DNA of 64,000 nt from Burkholderiaceae bacterium (lineage in GTDB: Bacteria; Pseudomonadota; Gammaproteobacteria; Burkholderiales; Burkholderiaceae_C): assembly GCA_024235995.1 (NCBI GenBank), contig JACKLI010000001.1, forward strand, positions 1,302,001-1,366,000. The letters run 5' to 3'. The position numbers and the translations under genes were made by a program. The notes beneath the pieces are model-generated. The model did not search any database, had not been told where the DNA came from, and saw nothing but the letters and a program-made list of their open reading frames with translations. Positions within the stretch are counted from its first letter, which is position 1. Each line of letters begins with the position of its first letter. Shown in pieces: positions 33,428-42,351 of the stretch.

Positions 33428-35827
33428 ATGTCCCGATTCAACGTGAGAAAAGTCGCCGTGCTCGGCGCGGGCGTGATGGGCGCGCAGATCGCGGCCCAGC
33501 TCGTCAACCTGAAGGTGCCGGTGGTCTTGTTCGATTTGCCGGCCAAGGAAGGCCCCAAGAACGGCATCGTGCTGAACGCGATCGCCAACCTGAAAAAGCT
33601 CAAGCCCTCGCCCATCGGCGTGGCGGCCGACGCCGACCTGATCGAGCCCGCCAACTACGAGGACGACCTGAAAAAGCTCAAGGGCTGCGACCTGGTGATC
33701 GAGGCCATTGCCGAGCGCATGGACTGGAAGAGCGATCTGTACCACAAGATCGCCGCCTCGGTGGGCAAGAACGCCATCCTGGCCAGCAACACCTCGGGCC
33801 TGTCGATCACCGAGCTGTCGCAGGCGCTGCCCGAGCAGCTGCGCCCGCGCTTTTGCGGCATCCACTTCTTCAACCCGCCGCGCTACATGCACCTGGTGGA
33901 GCTGATCGCCACCCCCACCACCGAGCCCGGTGTGCTCGACCAGCTGGAGGCCTTCGTCACCAGCGGCCTGGGCAAGGGCGTGGTGCGCGCCAAGGACACG
34001 CCCAACTTCATCGCCAACCGCATCGGCATCGGCAACATGCTGATGACGATGCAGGAGGTGCAGCGCTACGGCCTGACTTACGACGTGGTCGACGACCTGA
34101 CCGGCAAGCGCCTGGGCCGCGCCAGCAGCGGCACCTTCCGCACCGCCGACGTGGTGGGGCTGGACACGCTGGGCCACGTGATCAAGACGCAGCAGGGCAA
34201 GCTGAGCCTTGATGCCGATCCGTTCTACGCCGCCTTCAGCACGCCGGCCGATCTGGCCAAGCTGATCGAGCTGGGCAACCTGGGGCAAAAGACCAAGGCC
34301 GGCTACTTCAAGAAGGTGGGGCGCGAGGTGCTGCGCTTCGACCTGAAGAGTGGCAGCTACGTGCCTGCCGGCGCCAAGGCCAACGCGGTGTACGGCCGCA
34401 TGCTGCAACGCCCCGCCGCCGAGCGCCTGAAGCTGCTGCGCGAATCGACCGGCGCCGAGGGGCAGTTCCTGTGGGCCATTTTGCGCAACGGTTTTCACTA
34501 TGCCGCCGTGCATCTGCAAAGCATTGCCCACACCGCGCGCGACGTCGACCAGGCCATGCGCTGGGGCTTTGGCATGCAGCAGGGGCCATTCGAGCTGTGG
34601 CAGGAGGCCGGCTGGCTGGAAGTGGCGCAGATGGTGCAGGCCGACATCGACGCCGGCAAGGCGATCTGCAAGGCGCCGCTGCCCGACTGGGTGTTCAAGG
34701 GCCCGGTGGCCGAGGCCGGCGGCGTGCACACCGACAAGGGTTCGTGGAACCCCGGCACCGGCCAGTTCGAGCCGCGCCGCACGCTGCCGGTGTATCAACG
34801 CCAGATCTTTCCCGAGCTGCTGCTGGGCGAAGGCGGGCCGCGCGCTATTGGCGCCGGCAAGACCGTGTTCGAGGACAAGGCGATCCGTGTATGGACGCTG
34901 GACGATGAGGTGCTGATCGCCTCGCTCAAGACCAAGATGCACGTCATCAGCCCGCAGGTGGCCGAGGGCTTTGCCAAGGCGCTGGATGCGGCTGAGAGCG
35001 AGTATCAGGGGCTGGTGATCTGGCCCGGCAGCGAGCCGTTCTCGGTCGGCGCCGACCTCGAATCCATGCTGCCCGGCTACGTGGCTGGCGGGGCCGACCT
35101 GGTCGGCTCGATGGAGCAGGAGCTGCAGGAGATGATGCTGCGCGTGCGCTATGCCCAGGTGCCCGTCGTCGCGGCCATCCGCGGCATGGCGCTGGGGGGC
35201 GGCTGCGAGCTGTCGGTGCACTGCGCGCGCCGCGTGGCGCACCTGGAAAGCTACATGGGCCTGGTCGAGGTCGGTGTGGGCCTGGTGCCCGGCGGCGGCG
35301 GCCTGGCCTACATCGCCCGCCGCGCGGCTGAGAACGCGCAGGCCAGCACGGGCAAGGACCTGCTGCCCTTTTTGACCGAGGGCTTCACCGCGGCGGCCAT
35401 GGCCAAGGTGGGCACCAGCGCCATCGAGTCGCGCCAACTGGGCTACCTGCAGTGGAGCGATGTGATCGTGCCGCACAAGGACGAGGTGCTGCACGTGGCC
35501 ATCAGCGAGGCCAAGACCATGCACCAGGCCGGCTGGCGCGCGCCGCTCAAGCGTTTGTTCCCGGTGGCGGGGCGCGACGGCAAGGCCACCATCCTGGGCC
35601 AGCTGGTCAACATGCGCGACGGCGGCTTCATCAGCGCGCACGACTTTCACATCGCCAGCCTGATCGCGGGCGTGCTGACCGGCGGCGACGTGGATGCTGG
35701 CACGCTGGTGAACGAGGAATATTTGATGGCGCTGGAGCGCCAGGCCTTCACCGGCCTGCTGGGCCACCCCAAGACGCAGGCCCGCATCATGGGCATGCTG
35801 GCCACGGGCAAGCCGGTGCGCAATTGA
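33428..35827 (+). CDS. fadN: Bifunctional 3-hydroxyacyl-CoA dehydrogenase / enoyl-CoA hydratase (FadN-type)
   Basis: 799-aa beta-oxidation enzyme with dehydrogenase first and crotonase last, the order of FadN rather than FadB. The NAD-binding motif VLGAGVMGAQIAAQLVN is at the N-terminus. The catalytic His region GIHFFNPPRYMHLVEL is near residue 155. 3HCDH C-terminal domains span about 190-400. The C-terminal hydratase has AIRGMALGGGCELSVHCAR (oxyanion hole) and GLVEVGVGLVPGGGGLAYIA. ATG 33428 was chosen; ATG 33416 adds four residues. It feeds 3-ketoacyl-CoA to the thiolase encoded 25 nt downstream. Confidence 0.93.
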   Translation: MSRFNVRKVAVLGAGVMGAQIAAQLVNLKVPVVLFDLPAKEGPKNGIVLNAIANLKKLKPSPIGVAADADLIEPANYEDDLKKLKGCDLVIEAIAERMDWKSDLYHKIAASVGKNAILASNTSGLSITELSQALPEQLRPRFCGIHFFNPPRYMHLVELIATPTTEPGVLDQLEAFVTSGLGKGVVRAKDTPNFIANRIGIGNMLMTMQEVQRYGLTYDVVDDLTGKRLGRASSGTFRTADVVGLDTLGHVIKTQQGKLSLDADPFYAAFSTPADLAKLIELGNLGQKTKAGYFKKVGREVLRFDLKSGSYVPAGAKANAVYGRMLQRPAAERLKLLRESTGAEGQFLWAILRNGFHYAAVHLQSIAHTARDVDQAMRWGFGMQQGPFELWQEAGWLEVAQMVQADIDAGKAICKAPLPDWVFKGPVAEAGGVHTDKGSWNPGTGQFEPRRTLPVYQRQIFPELLLGEGGPRAIGAGKTVFEDKAIRVWTLDDEVLIASLKTKMHVISPQVAEGFAKALDAAESEYQGLVIWPGSEPFSVGADLESMLPGYVAGGADLVGSMEQELQEMMLRVRYAQVPVVAAIRGMALGGGCELSVHCARRVAHLESYMGLVEVGVGLVPGGGGLAYIARRAAENAQASTGKDLLPFLTEGFTAAAMAKVGTSAIESRQLGYLQWSDVIVPHKDEVLHVAISEAKTMHQAGWRAPLKRLFPVAGRDGKATILGQLVNMRDGGFISAHDFHIASLIAGVLTGGDVDAGTLVNEEYLMALERQAFTGLLGHPKTQARIMGMLATGKPVRN

Positions 35828-35852
35828 AGGCGAAGCAAGGAGCAAACGAATC

Positions 35853-37061
35853 ATGAGCAAGCAAATCCAGGACGCCTACATCGTCGCCGCCACGCGCACG
35901 CCCATCGGCAAGTCGCACAAGGGCTATTTCAGGAACACCCGGCCCGACGACCTGCTGGCCGCCGTGCTGCGCTCGGCGCTGCGGCAGGCGCCGGGGCTGG
36001 ACCCGGCCGCCATCGAAGACCTGGTCTGCGGCTGCGCCATTCCCGAGGCGCAGCAGGGCCTGAACGTGGCGCGCGTGGGCGCGGTGCTGGCGGGGCTGCC
36101 CAAGTCGGTGGGCGGCATCACCGTCAACCGCTTTTGCGCCTCGGGTCTGTCGGCGGTGCAGATCGCCGCCGACCGCATCCGCGTGGGCGAGGCCGAGGTG
36201 ATGGTCGCCGCCGGTGTGGAAAGCATGAGCATGGTGCCGATGATGGGCAACACGCCCTCGCTGTCGCCCGCCGTCTTTGCCGACACCGACAACGTGGACG
36301 ACTACGGCATTGCCTACGGCATGGGGCTGACGGCCGAGAAGGTGGCGCAGCAGTGGGGCGTGTCGCGCGAGGCGCAGGACGCGTTTGCGCTGCAGTCCAA
36401 CCAGCGCGCCGTGGCGGCCATTGCCGCGGGCGAGTTCAAGGACGAGATGACGCCCATCGAGGTGACCGAGCGGCGCGTCAACCTCAAGACCGCGGAGGTG
36501 GGCACCCGCACGCGCACGGTGGACATCGACGAAGGCCCGCGCCCCGACACCAGCCTGGAAGGGCTGGGCAAGCTGCGCACCGTGTTTGCCGCGCGCGGCA
36601 GCGTGACGGCGGGCAACAGCAGCCAGACCAGCGACGGCGCGGGCGCGCTGATCCTGGCCAGCGAGTCGGCGGTCAAGCGCTTCGGTTTGACGCCGCTGGC
36701 GCGCTTCGTCAGCTTTGCCGCGCGCGGCGTGCCGCCGCACATCATGGGCGTGGGGCCGATCGAGGCGATTCCGGCGGCGCTCAAGGCCGCCGGCCTCAAG
36801 CAGGACGCGCTGGACTGGATCGAGCTGAACGAGGCCTTTGCCGCGCAGTCGCTGGCGGTGATGAACACGCTCAAGCTGGACCCCGCCAAGGTCAACCCGA
36901 TGGGCGGCGCCATCGCCCTGGGCCACCCGCTGGGCGCCACCGGCGCGATCCGGTCGGCGACAGTCGTGCATGCCTTGCGGCGCCACAATCGCCGGTACGG
37001 CATGGTCACCATGTGCGTGGGCATGGGGCAGGGCGCGGCGGGCATCTTCGAGCGCGTGTGA
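35853..37061 (+). CDS. fadA: Acetyl-CoA C-acyltransferase (thiolase)
   Basis: 402-aa thiolase that cleaves 3-ketoacyl-CoA with CoA to acetyl-CoA. All three catalytic blocks are visible: nucleophile Cys in VNRFCASGLSAVQIAADR (near residue 92), the His of IALGHPLGATGAIRS, and the second Cys of MVTMCVGMGQGAAGIFERV. AAGGAG lies 11 nt before ATG 35853. Length is normal for FadA. It completes a dehydrogenase-hydratase-dehydrogenase-thiolase set with the two preceding enzymes. Confidence 0.95.
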   Translation: MSKQIQDAYIVAATRTPIGKSHKGYFRNTRPDDLLAAVLRSALRQAPGLDPAAIEDLVCGCAIPEAQQGLNVARVGAVLAGLPKSVGGITVNRFCASGLSAVQIAADRIRVGEAEVMVAAGVESMSMVPMMGNTPSLSPAVFADTDNVDDYGIAYGMGLTAEKVAQQWGVSREAQDAFALQSNQRAVAAIAAGEFKDEMTPIEVTERRVNLKTAEVGTRTRTVDIDEGPRPDTSLEGLGKLRTVFAARGSVTAGNSSQTSDGAGALILASESAVKRFGLTPLARFVSFAARGVPPHIMGVGPIEAIPAALKAAGLKQDALDWIELNEAFAAQSLAVMNTLKLDPAKVNPMGGAIALGHPLGATGAIRSATVVHALRRHNRRYGMVTMCVGMGQGAAGIFERV

Positions 37062-37087
37062 TCCCCACCCAATTCGGGTTCAATCGG

Positions 37088-37125
37088 GCGCTCGCCCTTG
37101 CCTGGCAAGCGCGAGCAGCCATCAA
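37088..37125 (+). repeat. Dispersed AGCTAT-type repeat before the TesB-like gene
   Basis: GCGCTCGCCCTTG-CCTGG-CAAGCGCGAGC followed by AGCCATCAA. Here the inverted arms GCTCGC/GCGAGC and CTTG/CAAG are well matched and give a stable hairpin. Confidence 0.7.
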
Positions 37126-37137
37126 TCGAGGAATCTT

Positions 37138-37998
37138 ATGGATGGGGATGCGGGACTCGCGGAGCACGCCTTCGATCGCGCGGTGGCGCTGCAGCCGCTG
37201 CCGGCCAGTGCCGCCGGCGCGCCGCGGCGCTTTCGCGGCCACACCAGCGCCGGCTACGCCAACATGGTCGGTCCCTTTGGTGGCATCACCGCCGCGCAGG
37301 CGCTGCAGGCCGTCCTGATCCATCCCGAGCGGCTGGGCGAGCCGGTGGCCTTCACCGGCAATTTCGCCGCCGCGCTGGCCGACGGCCCGTTCACGGTCGA
37401 GGCCGCGCCGGCGCGCACCAACCGCTCGACCCAGCACTGGATCGTCACCGTGCATCAGCCCGACGCGGCGGGCACGGACGCCGTGGTGTTCACCGCCACC
37501 GTGGTCACGGCCGTGCGGCGCACCACCTGGGGCGCCACCGACCGCACGATGCCGGCGGTGCCCGCGGTGGATGAGGTGCCCAGCGCGCCGCGCAGCGCGC
37601 GCGTGGCCTGGTTCGGCCGCTACGACATGCGCTTTTTCGAAGGCCCGATGCCGCGTGACTGGAACGGCGCCGAAACGCCCGGCAGCGAGACCGGCCTGTG
37701 GGTGCGCGACGAGCCGCCGCGCCCGCTGGACTACGCCAGCCTGACGGCGCTGTGCGACACGTTCTACCCCCGCGTGTGGCTGCGCCGCGCCACCATGACG
37801 CCCATCGGCACCGTTTCGTTTTCGATCTACTTCCACGTCGACCCGGCGCTGCTGGCCGCCTGCGGCACCGGCCACGTGCTGGCGCAGGCGCGCGGGCAGC
37901 GCTTCTTCAACGGCTACTTCGACCAGAGCGGCGAGCTGTGGAGCGCCGGCGGCCAGCTGCTGGCGACCACGCACCAGGTGGTTTACTTCAAGGAGTGA
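37138..37998 (+). CDS. Acyl-CoA thioesterase, double hot-dog family
   Basis: 286-aa protein of the TesB-like/4HBT_3 class. The first hot-dog half contains NMVGPFGGITAAQALQAVLI and EPVAFTGNFAAALADGPFTV. The second half contains YPRVWLRRATMTPIGTVSFS and LAQARGQRFFNGYFDQSGEL, with the conserved Gly-Tyr-Phe-Asp-Gln block. It hydrolyses acyl-CoA thioesters, possibly releasing acids or relieving CoA trapping in the catabolic cluster. The upstream 70 bp contain a dispersed repeat copy. The long in-frame upstream extension inside the thiolase gene is rejected. Confidence 0.85.
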   Translation: MDGDAGLAEHAFDRAVALQPLPASAAGAPRRFRGHTSAGYANMVGPFGGITAAQALQAVLIHPERLGEPVAFTGNFAAALADGPFTVEAAPARTNRSTQHWIVTVHQPDAAGTDAVVFTATVVTAVRRTTWGATDRTMPAVPAVDEVPSAPRSARVAWFGRYDMRFFEGPMPRDWNGAETPGSETGLWVRDEPPRPLDYASLTALCDTFYPRVWLRRATMTPIGTVSFSIYFHVDPALLAACGTGHVLAQARGQRFFNGYFDQSGELWSAGGQLLATTHQVVYFKE

Positions 37999-38006
37999 AG
38001 CCCGCC

Positions 38007-38753
38007 ATGTCCCAGCAGGCAGCCGCCCTCGTCGTCGGCGCCGGTGACGCCACCGGCGGCGCCATCGCCCGCGCCTTTGCGCGCGAGGGCTACGCCACCT
38101 GCGTCACGCGCCGCCATGCCGACAAGCTGGCGCCGCTGGTGGCGCAGATCGAGGCCGCGGGCGGCACCGCGCACGCCTTCGGCAGCGATGCCCGCAAGGA
38201 AGACGAGGTGGTGGCGCTGGTCGAGCGCATCGAGCGCGAGGTCGGCCCGATCGAGGTGCTGGTGTTCAACATCGGCGCCAACGTGCCCGAGAGCATCCTG
38301 ACTGAGACCGCGCGCAAGTACTTCAAGGTGTGGGAGATGGCCTGCTTTGCCGGCTTCCTGAACGCGCGCGAAGTCGCCAGGCGCATGGTGGCGCGCTCCA
38401 TGCCCGCCGGTGGGCACCGCGGCACCATCGTGTTCACCGGGGCCACGGCCTCGCTGCGCGGCGGCGCCCGGTTCGCGGCGTTTTCCGGCGCCAAGATGGC
38501 GCTGCGCGCGCTGGCGCAAAGCATGGCGCGCGAGCTGGGGCCGCAGGGCGTCCACGTGGCGCATGCCGTGATCGACGGCGGCATCGACACCGAGTTCATC
38601 CGCACGCAGTTCCCCGAGCGCTATGCCCTGAAGGCGCAGGACGGCATCCTCAACCCCGAGCACATCGCCCAGCAGTATGTGATGCTGCACCGCCAGCCGC
38701 GCGATGCCTGGACGCACGAACTGGACCTGCGCCCGTGGTCTGAAAAATTCTGA
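38007..38753 (+). CDS. SDR-family protein lacking the catalytic tyrosine
   Basis: 248-aa short-chain dehydrogenase/reductase fold. The cofactor loop ALVVGAGDATGGAIARAFAR replaces the usual TGxxxGIG pattern. The active site reads RFAAFSGAKMALRALAQSMA: Phe 159 stands where Tyr is expected, while Lys 163 is kept. This variant occurs in a known subgroup of proteobacterial SDRs, whose activity is unclear. The gene is 8 nt after the thioesterase and 14 nt before the HCCA-isomerase-like gene, so it belongs to the operon. Substrate not known. Confidence 0.85.
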   Translation: MSQQAAALVVGAGDATGGAIARAFAREGYATCVTRRHADKLAPLVAQIEAAGGTAHAFGSDARKEDEVVALVERIEREVGPIEVLVFNIGANVPESILTETARKYFKVWEMACFAGFLNAREVARRMVARSMPAGGHRGTIVFTGATASLRGGARFAAFSGAKMALRALAQSMARELGPQGVHVAHAVIDGGIDTEFIRTQFPERYALKAQDGILNPEHIAQQYVMLHRQPRDAWTHELDLRPWSEKF

Positions 38754-38767
38754 ACCAGGAGCCGCGC

Positions 38768-39364
38768 ATGACCACCAAGACCGTCGAGTTCTACTTCGAC
38801 TTCGGCAGCCCCGCCGCCTACCTGGCCTGGACGCAACTGCCCGCGCTGTGCCGCGACGCCGGCGCCGAGCTGGTCTGCAAGCCCATGCTGCTGGGTGGCG
38901 TGTTCCAGGCCACGGGCAATCGCTCGCCGGCCGAGGTGCCGGCCAAGAGCCGCTACGTGCGCCGCGACCTCGAGCAGCATGCCGCGCGCTACGGCGTGCC
39001 GCTGCGCTTCAACCCCCACTTTCCCGTCAACACCCTGCTGCTGATGCGCGGCGCTACGGCCATGCAGATGCACGATGGCGGCGCGCGCTTCGGCGACTGC
39101 TGCCGCGCCATGTTCCAGGCCATGTGGGTCGATGAAAAGAACATGGGCGATCCGGCCGTGGTCGGCGTCGTCCTGCAAGCCGCCGGCTTCGACCCGGCCC
39201 AGGTGCTGGCGCAGGCCGGCCAGCAGCCGGTCAAGGACCGCCTCAAGGCCGTGACCGAGGAGGCCGTGGCGCGCGGCGTGTTCGGCGCGCCGACGATGTT
39301 TGTCGGCGAGCGGATGTTCTGGGGCCAGGACCGGCTGGACTGGGTGCGCGAGGCGCTGGGCTGA
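38768..39364 (+). CDS. 2-hydroxychromene-2-carboxylate isomerase-like, DsbA/kappa-GST family
   Basis: 198-aa thioredoxin-fold protein. The N-terminus VEFYFDFGSPAAYLAWTQLP has the active-site Ser of the kappa-class/HCCA isomerase family instead of a CxxC motif. The C-terminus FGAPTMFVGERMFWGQDRLD is the cis-Pro and helical end of the same family. The family isomerises a chromene carboxylate in naphthalene degradation with glutathione. Many members in Comamonadaceae sit in acyl-CoA catabolic operons with other substrates, so the name gives only the fold. AGGAGCC precedes the ATG. Confidence 0.9.
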   Translation: MTTKTVEFYFDFGSPAAYLAWTQLPALCRDAGAELVCKPMLLGGVFQATGNRSPAEVPAKSRYVRRDLEQHAARYGVPLRFNPHFPVNTLLLMRGATAMQMHDGGARFGDCCRAMFQAMWVDEKNMGDPAVVGVVLQAAGFDPAQVLAQAGQQPVKDRLKAVTEEAVARGVFGAPTMFVGERMFWGQDRLDWVREALG

Positions 39365-39380
39365 GAGGCCAGGCCGCGCT

Positions 39381-40433
39381 TCAGCGTGGGGCCAGCGCCC
39401 ACTGCCCGATGCGGTGCAGCAAGCCGGCGAACGCCGCCACCCAGGCCAGCACCGCGGCCAGGCCGAACAGCGGCGGCAGCCAGGCCAGGAAGGGCAGCTC
39501 GAGCGCGCGGATCAGGTCCAGCGTGCACACCGCGTACATGCCCAGCGGAAACACCGCGCCCCAGTACATCGGGTCGTAGCGCAGCGGCACGCGTGCGATG
39601 CCGTAGCGCCACACGCCCAGCACCAGCAGCAGCGGAATCCACCAGCTGCCGCTGGCCCAGTAAAACAGCGTGAAGCCCTTGATGAAGGGCAGCAGTGACC
39701 GCAGGAATGGCGCCTGCGGCGCGGCCAGCACCAGCAGCGCGCCGGCCAGGGTGGAAATGGCCATGGCGCCCATGTTGATCCAGTACGGTGGCGTCAGGTC
39801 CTCGGCGGCCAGGGTGAAGAAGGTGTAGCGGTAGAAGATCAGCGCCATGATCCAGATGTAGAGCATGCCGCCCCACAGCCACAGCGCCAGCGCCATGAAG
39901 TTGACGGCCAGGTGCAGGCTGCCGGGCAGGCCGGGCGCCAGCAGCACGCCCAGCACGGCCAGGGACTGCGTGGCCACCACGGCCAGCAGCCAGGTGCCGT
40001 TGATGCCGCGGTCCAGCGTCGGCTTGACGGCCTTGGTGGTCAGCACCGCGAACAGGCCGTAGGTCAGCAGCAGCCACAGCAGCGCGGTCAGCCCCCACAG
40101 CGCCAGCGCCGCGCCGCGCGGCCCGCCCAGCAGCAGGCACTGGCTGCCCAGCACGCCCGAGCCGGCCACCGCGGTGAAAAAACCCGGCCCGCGCTCGTGG
40201 TCCCGAAGGTCGGCGACCAGGCGCGCGCGGTGGCGGGCCAGGCGCAGCAGCGTCAGCGCCCACAGGCCTGCATACAGCGCCGCGTTGACGGCCAGCAGCG
40301 CGCGTGCCAGCACGGCCTGGCCCAGCAGGTGCATGGCGATCGAGACGATGCCGGTGGCCATCACCATGCCGAAGTTGGCCGGCGACAAATCGGCCAGCGT
40401 GCGGCGCGGCAGGGGTGGGGCGGCGGCGTTCAT
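39381..40433 (-). CDS. TDT-family transporter (tellurite resistance/C4-dicarboxylate type)
   Basis: 350-aa membrane protein with ten hydrophobic segments. The signature SPANFGMVMATGIVSIAMHL at the first helix is that of the TehA/Mae1 (TDT) family of anion channels and exporters. Further conserved parts are GTWLLAVVATQSLAVLGVLL and PPYWINMGAMAISTLAGALL. It may export organic acids or sulfite; the substrate is not predictable. ATG 40433 is used; the longer frame to 40496 adds a basic tail without support. It is read against the flanking catabolic genes and diverges from the crotonase gene. Confidence 0.88.
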   Translation of the reverse strand: MNAAAPPLPRRTLADLSPANFGMVMATGIVSIAMHLLGQAVLARALLAVNAALYAGLWALTLLRLARHRARLVADLRDHERGPGFFTAVAGSGVLGSQCLLLGGPRGAALALWGLTALLWLLLTYGLFAVLTTKAVKPTLDRGINGTWLLAVVATQSLAVLGVLLAPGLPGSLHLAVNFMALALWLWGGMLYIWIMALIFYRYTFFTLAAEDLTPPYWINMGAMAISTLAGALLVLAAPQAPFLRSLLPFIKGFTLFYWASGSWWIPLLLVLGVWRYGIARVPLRYDPMYWGAVFPLGMYAVCTLDLIRALELPFLAWLPPLFGLAAVLAWVAAFAGLLHRIGQWALAPR

Positions 40434-40522
40434 CAGGCGTGATTGTGCAAGAGCGTCGCGCAGGCGGCAGGGCGCCGCCCGCGCGCGCGGTAGCATCGCC
40501 GGGTTACAACCCGGAGGCCCTC

Positions 40523-41296
40523 ATGAGCGACATCCTCACCCACGTCGAAGCCGGCGTGATGACCCTGACCTTCAACCGGGTCGACAAGAAGAACTCCATC
40601 ACCCGCGCCATGTACGCCGCGCTGGCCGACGGCCTGGAGCAGGCGGCGCAAGACGCCGCCGTGCGGGTGGTGCTGATCCAGGGCGACGCCACGGTGTTCT
40701 CGGCCGGCAACGACATCGGCGACTTTCAGGCCGCGCCGGCCGACCCCGGCCCGCGCGAGCAGCAGCCGGTGTGGCGCTTTCTGCGCGCCATCGCCAGCTT
40801 TCCCAAGCCCATCGTGGCGGCGGTCTGCGGCCCGGCGGTGGGCGTGGGCACCACGCTGCTGCTGCACTGCGACCTGGTCTACGCCGGCGACAACGCCGCC
40901 TTCGCGCTGCCCTTCGTCAACCTGGGCCTGGTGCCCGAGGCGGGCTCCAGCCTGCTGCTGCCGCAAATGTTCGGGATGCACCGCGCGGCCGAGGCCCTGC
41001 TGCTGGGCGAGCCCTTCATGGCCGAGGCGGCGCTGGAGGTGGGCCTGGTCAACCGCGTGGTGCCGCCCACCGAATGCAACGCCATCGCCCAGGGCCAGGC
41101 GCGCAAGCTGGCGGCCAAGCCGCTGACCGCGCTGATGGAGACCAAGCGCCTGATGAAGGGCGGGCAGCAGGCGGCGGTGCTGGCGCGCATGGACGAGGAG
41201 GGCGCGGTCTTCGGCCGCATGCTGCACGAGCCGGCCGCGCGCGAGGCCTTTGCCGCCTTTGCGCAGAAGCGCAAACCCGATTTCAGCAAGTTTTGA
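40523..41296 (+). CDS. Enoyl-CoA hydratase/isomerase family protein
   Basis: 257-aa crotonase. The oxyanion-hole segments are DATVFSAGNDIGDF and VCGPAVGVGTTLLLHCDLVY. The likely acid Glu is in NLGLVPEAGSSLLLPQMFG, the pattern seen in enoyl-CoA isomerase/PaaG-like members, while the first hydratase Glu seems absent. It may isomerise or hydrate an unusual enoyl-CoA. CGGAGG lies 7 nt before the ATG. A dispersed repeat follows the stop. Confidence 0.9.
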   Translation: MSDILTHVEAGVMTLTFNRVDKKNSITRAMYAALADGLEQAAQDAAVRVVLIQGDATVFSAGNDIGDFQAAPADPGPREQQPVWRFLRAIASFPKPIVAAVCGPAVGVGTTLLLHCDLVYAGDNAAFALPFVNLGLVPEAGSSLLLPQMFGMHRAAEALLLGEPFMAEAALEVGLVNRVVPPTECNAIAQGQARKLAAKPLTALMETKRLMKGGQQAAVLARMDEEGAVFGRMLHEPAAREAFAAFAQKRKPDFSKF

Positions 41297-41300
41297 GGCA

Positions 41301-41344
41301 CTGGCCCGCGTCGGAAAAGCGCGGCAAGCTATGATTATGATAGT
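41301..41344 (+). repeat. Dispersed AGCTAT-type repeat after the crotonase gene
   Basis: CTGGCCCGCGTCGGAAAAGC then GCGGCAAGCTATGATTATGA, between the crotonase stop and the next thioesterase gene. Confidence 0.65.
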
Positions 41345-41366
41345 TGACCCGCTTGCTGCCTGAACC

Positions 41367-41852
41367 ATGAGCCCCAAAGCCCCTGTCCCCGCCCGGCCCT
41401 TCGAGCCCGCCTTCGTCGCCAGCCTGTCGCAGCTGTTCGAGGAGCGCATCGTCTTCAACACCCTGCTGGGCCTGAAGGTGACCGAGCTGTCGGGCGAGCG
41501 CGTGTGCTGCGGCATCGACATGCGGCCCGAGCTGATCGGCCACTACCAGCACCAGCGCCTGCACGGCGGCGTGATCAGCGCGGTGCTGGACGCCACCGCC
41601 GGCCTGGCGGTGATGGCGGCCATCGGCGCGCGCCACATGGACGAGCCGCCCGAGCAGCGCCTGGCGCGCTTTGCCAAGCTGGGCACGATCGATCTGCGCA
41701 TCGACTACCTGCGCCCCGGCGTGGGCCCGCATTTCAGGGCCGAGGCGCAGGTGCTCCGCCTGGGCTCGCGCGTGGCCAGCACGCGCATGGCCTTTCACGG
41801 GGCCGACGGCGGCCTGCTAGCCACCGGCGCGGCGGCCTACATCGTGTCCTGA
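41367..41852 (+). CDS. Hot-dog fold thioesterase
   Basis: 161-aa single hot-dog domain, PaaI/YiiD-C-like. The core helix motif HQRLHGGVISAVLDATAGLA (HGG-x-D region) carries the catalytic Asp and the active-site turn. The second strand block is LGTIDLRIDYLRPGVGPHFR. It probably hydrolyses an acyl-CoA. The 3' end overlaps the convergent thioesterase gene by 16 bp, so the two end tail to tail. Context points to acyl-CoA catabolism; no substrate can be named. Confidence 0.85.
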   Translation: MSPKAPVPARPFEPAFVASLSQLFEERIVFNTLLGLKVTELSGERVCCGIDMRPELIGHYQHQRLHGGVISAVLDATAGLAVMAAIGARHMDEPPEQRLARFAKLGTIDLRIDYLRPGVGPHFRAEAQVLRLGSRVASTRMAFHGADGGLLATGAAAYIVS

Positions 41853-42322
41853 CGCAGCGGTGTCGCCAGGTCGCGCACCGGCACCTCGCGCGGCCGCCCG
41901 TCCTCGTCGATGGCCACGTAGGTCAGCTGCGCCTCGGTCACCTTGATGTAGCGCCCCTGGTTGCGGATGCGCTCGGCATACACGCCCACGTTCACCGTCA
42001 TCGAGGTGCGGCCGATGCGCTCCATCTTGGCCACCAGCGAGAGGATGTCGCCCACCCGCACCGGCTGCCTGAAGATGAACTGGTTGACCGCCACCGTGGC
42101 CATGCGCCCCTGCGCATAGCGCGCGGGCAGCACCGAGCCGGCCAGGTCCACCTGGGCCATCACCCAGCCGCCGAAGATGTCGCCGTTGGCGTTGGCGTCG
42201 CTGGGCATGGGGATGACCTTCAGCACCAGCGTGTGGTCGGCGGGCAGGGGCTCGAACGGGGCGTTGACCGGCTCCTCGTTGGGCGGGCGCAGCAGGGTGG
42301 TTGGGCGGGGATCGGATGGCAT
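41837..42322 (-). CDS. Acyl-CoA thioesterase, YciA-like
   Basis: 161-aa hot-dog protein of the YciA/BACH class. The signature MPSDANANGDIFGGWVMAQV carries the catalytic Asp and the G-D-I-F-G-G-W loop. VAVNQFIFRQPVRVGDILSL and IGRTSMTVNVGVYAERI follow. YciA-type enzymes hydrolyse a broad range of acyl-CoAs in the cytoplasm. ATG 42322 is chosen; an in-frame ATG at 42358 would overlap the divergent ABC transporter gene. It converges with another thioesterase gene with a 16-bp overlap. Confidence 0.9.
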   Translation of the reverse strand: MPSDPRPTTLLRPPNEEPVNAPFEPLPADHTLVLKVIPMPSDANANGDIFGGWVMAQVDLAGSVLPARYAQGRMATVAVNQFIFRQPVRVGDILSLVAKMERIGRTSMTVNVGVYAERIRNQGRYIKVTEAQLTYVAIDEDGRPREVPVRDLATPLRQDTM

Positions 42323-42351
42323 CGGCACAATGTCCTGTGAGGAATCGATGA

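Noticed and set aside
38768..39364. Naphthalene degradation pathway
   Set aside because: Only an HCCA-isomerase-like protein is present; no ring dioxygenase or other nah-type gene, so the family name alone does not support it.
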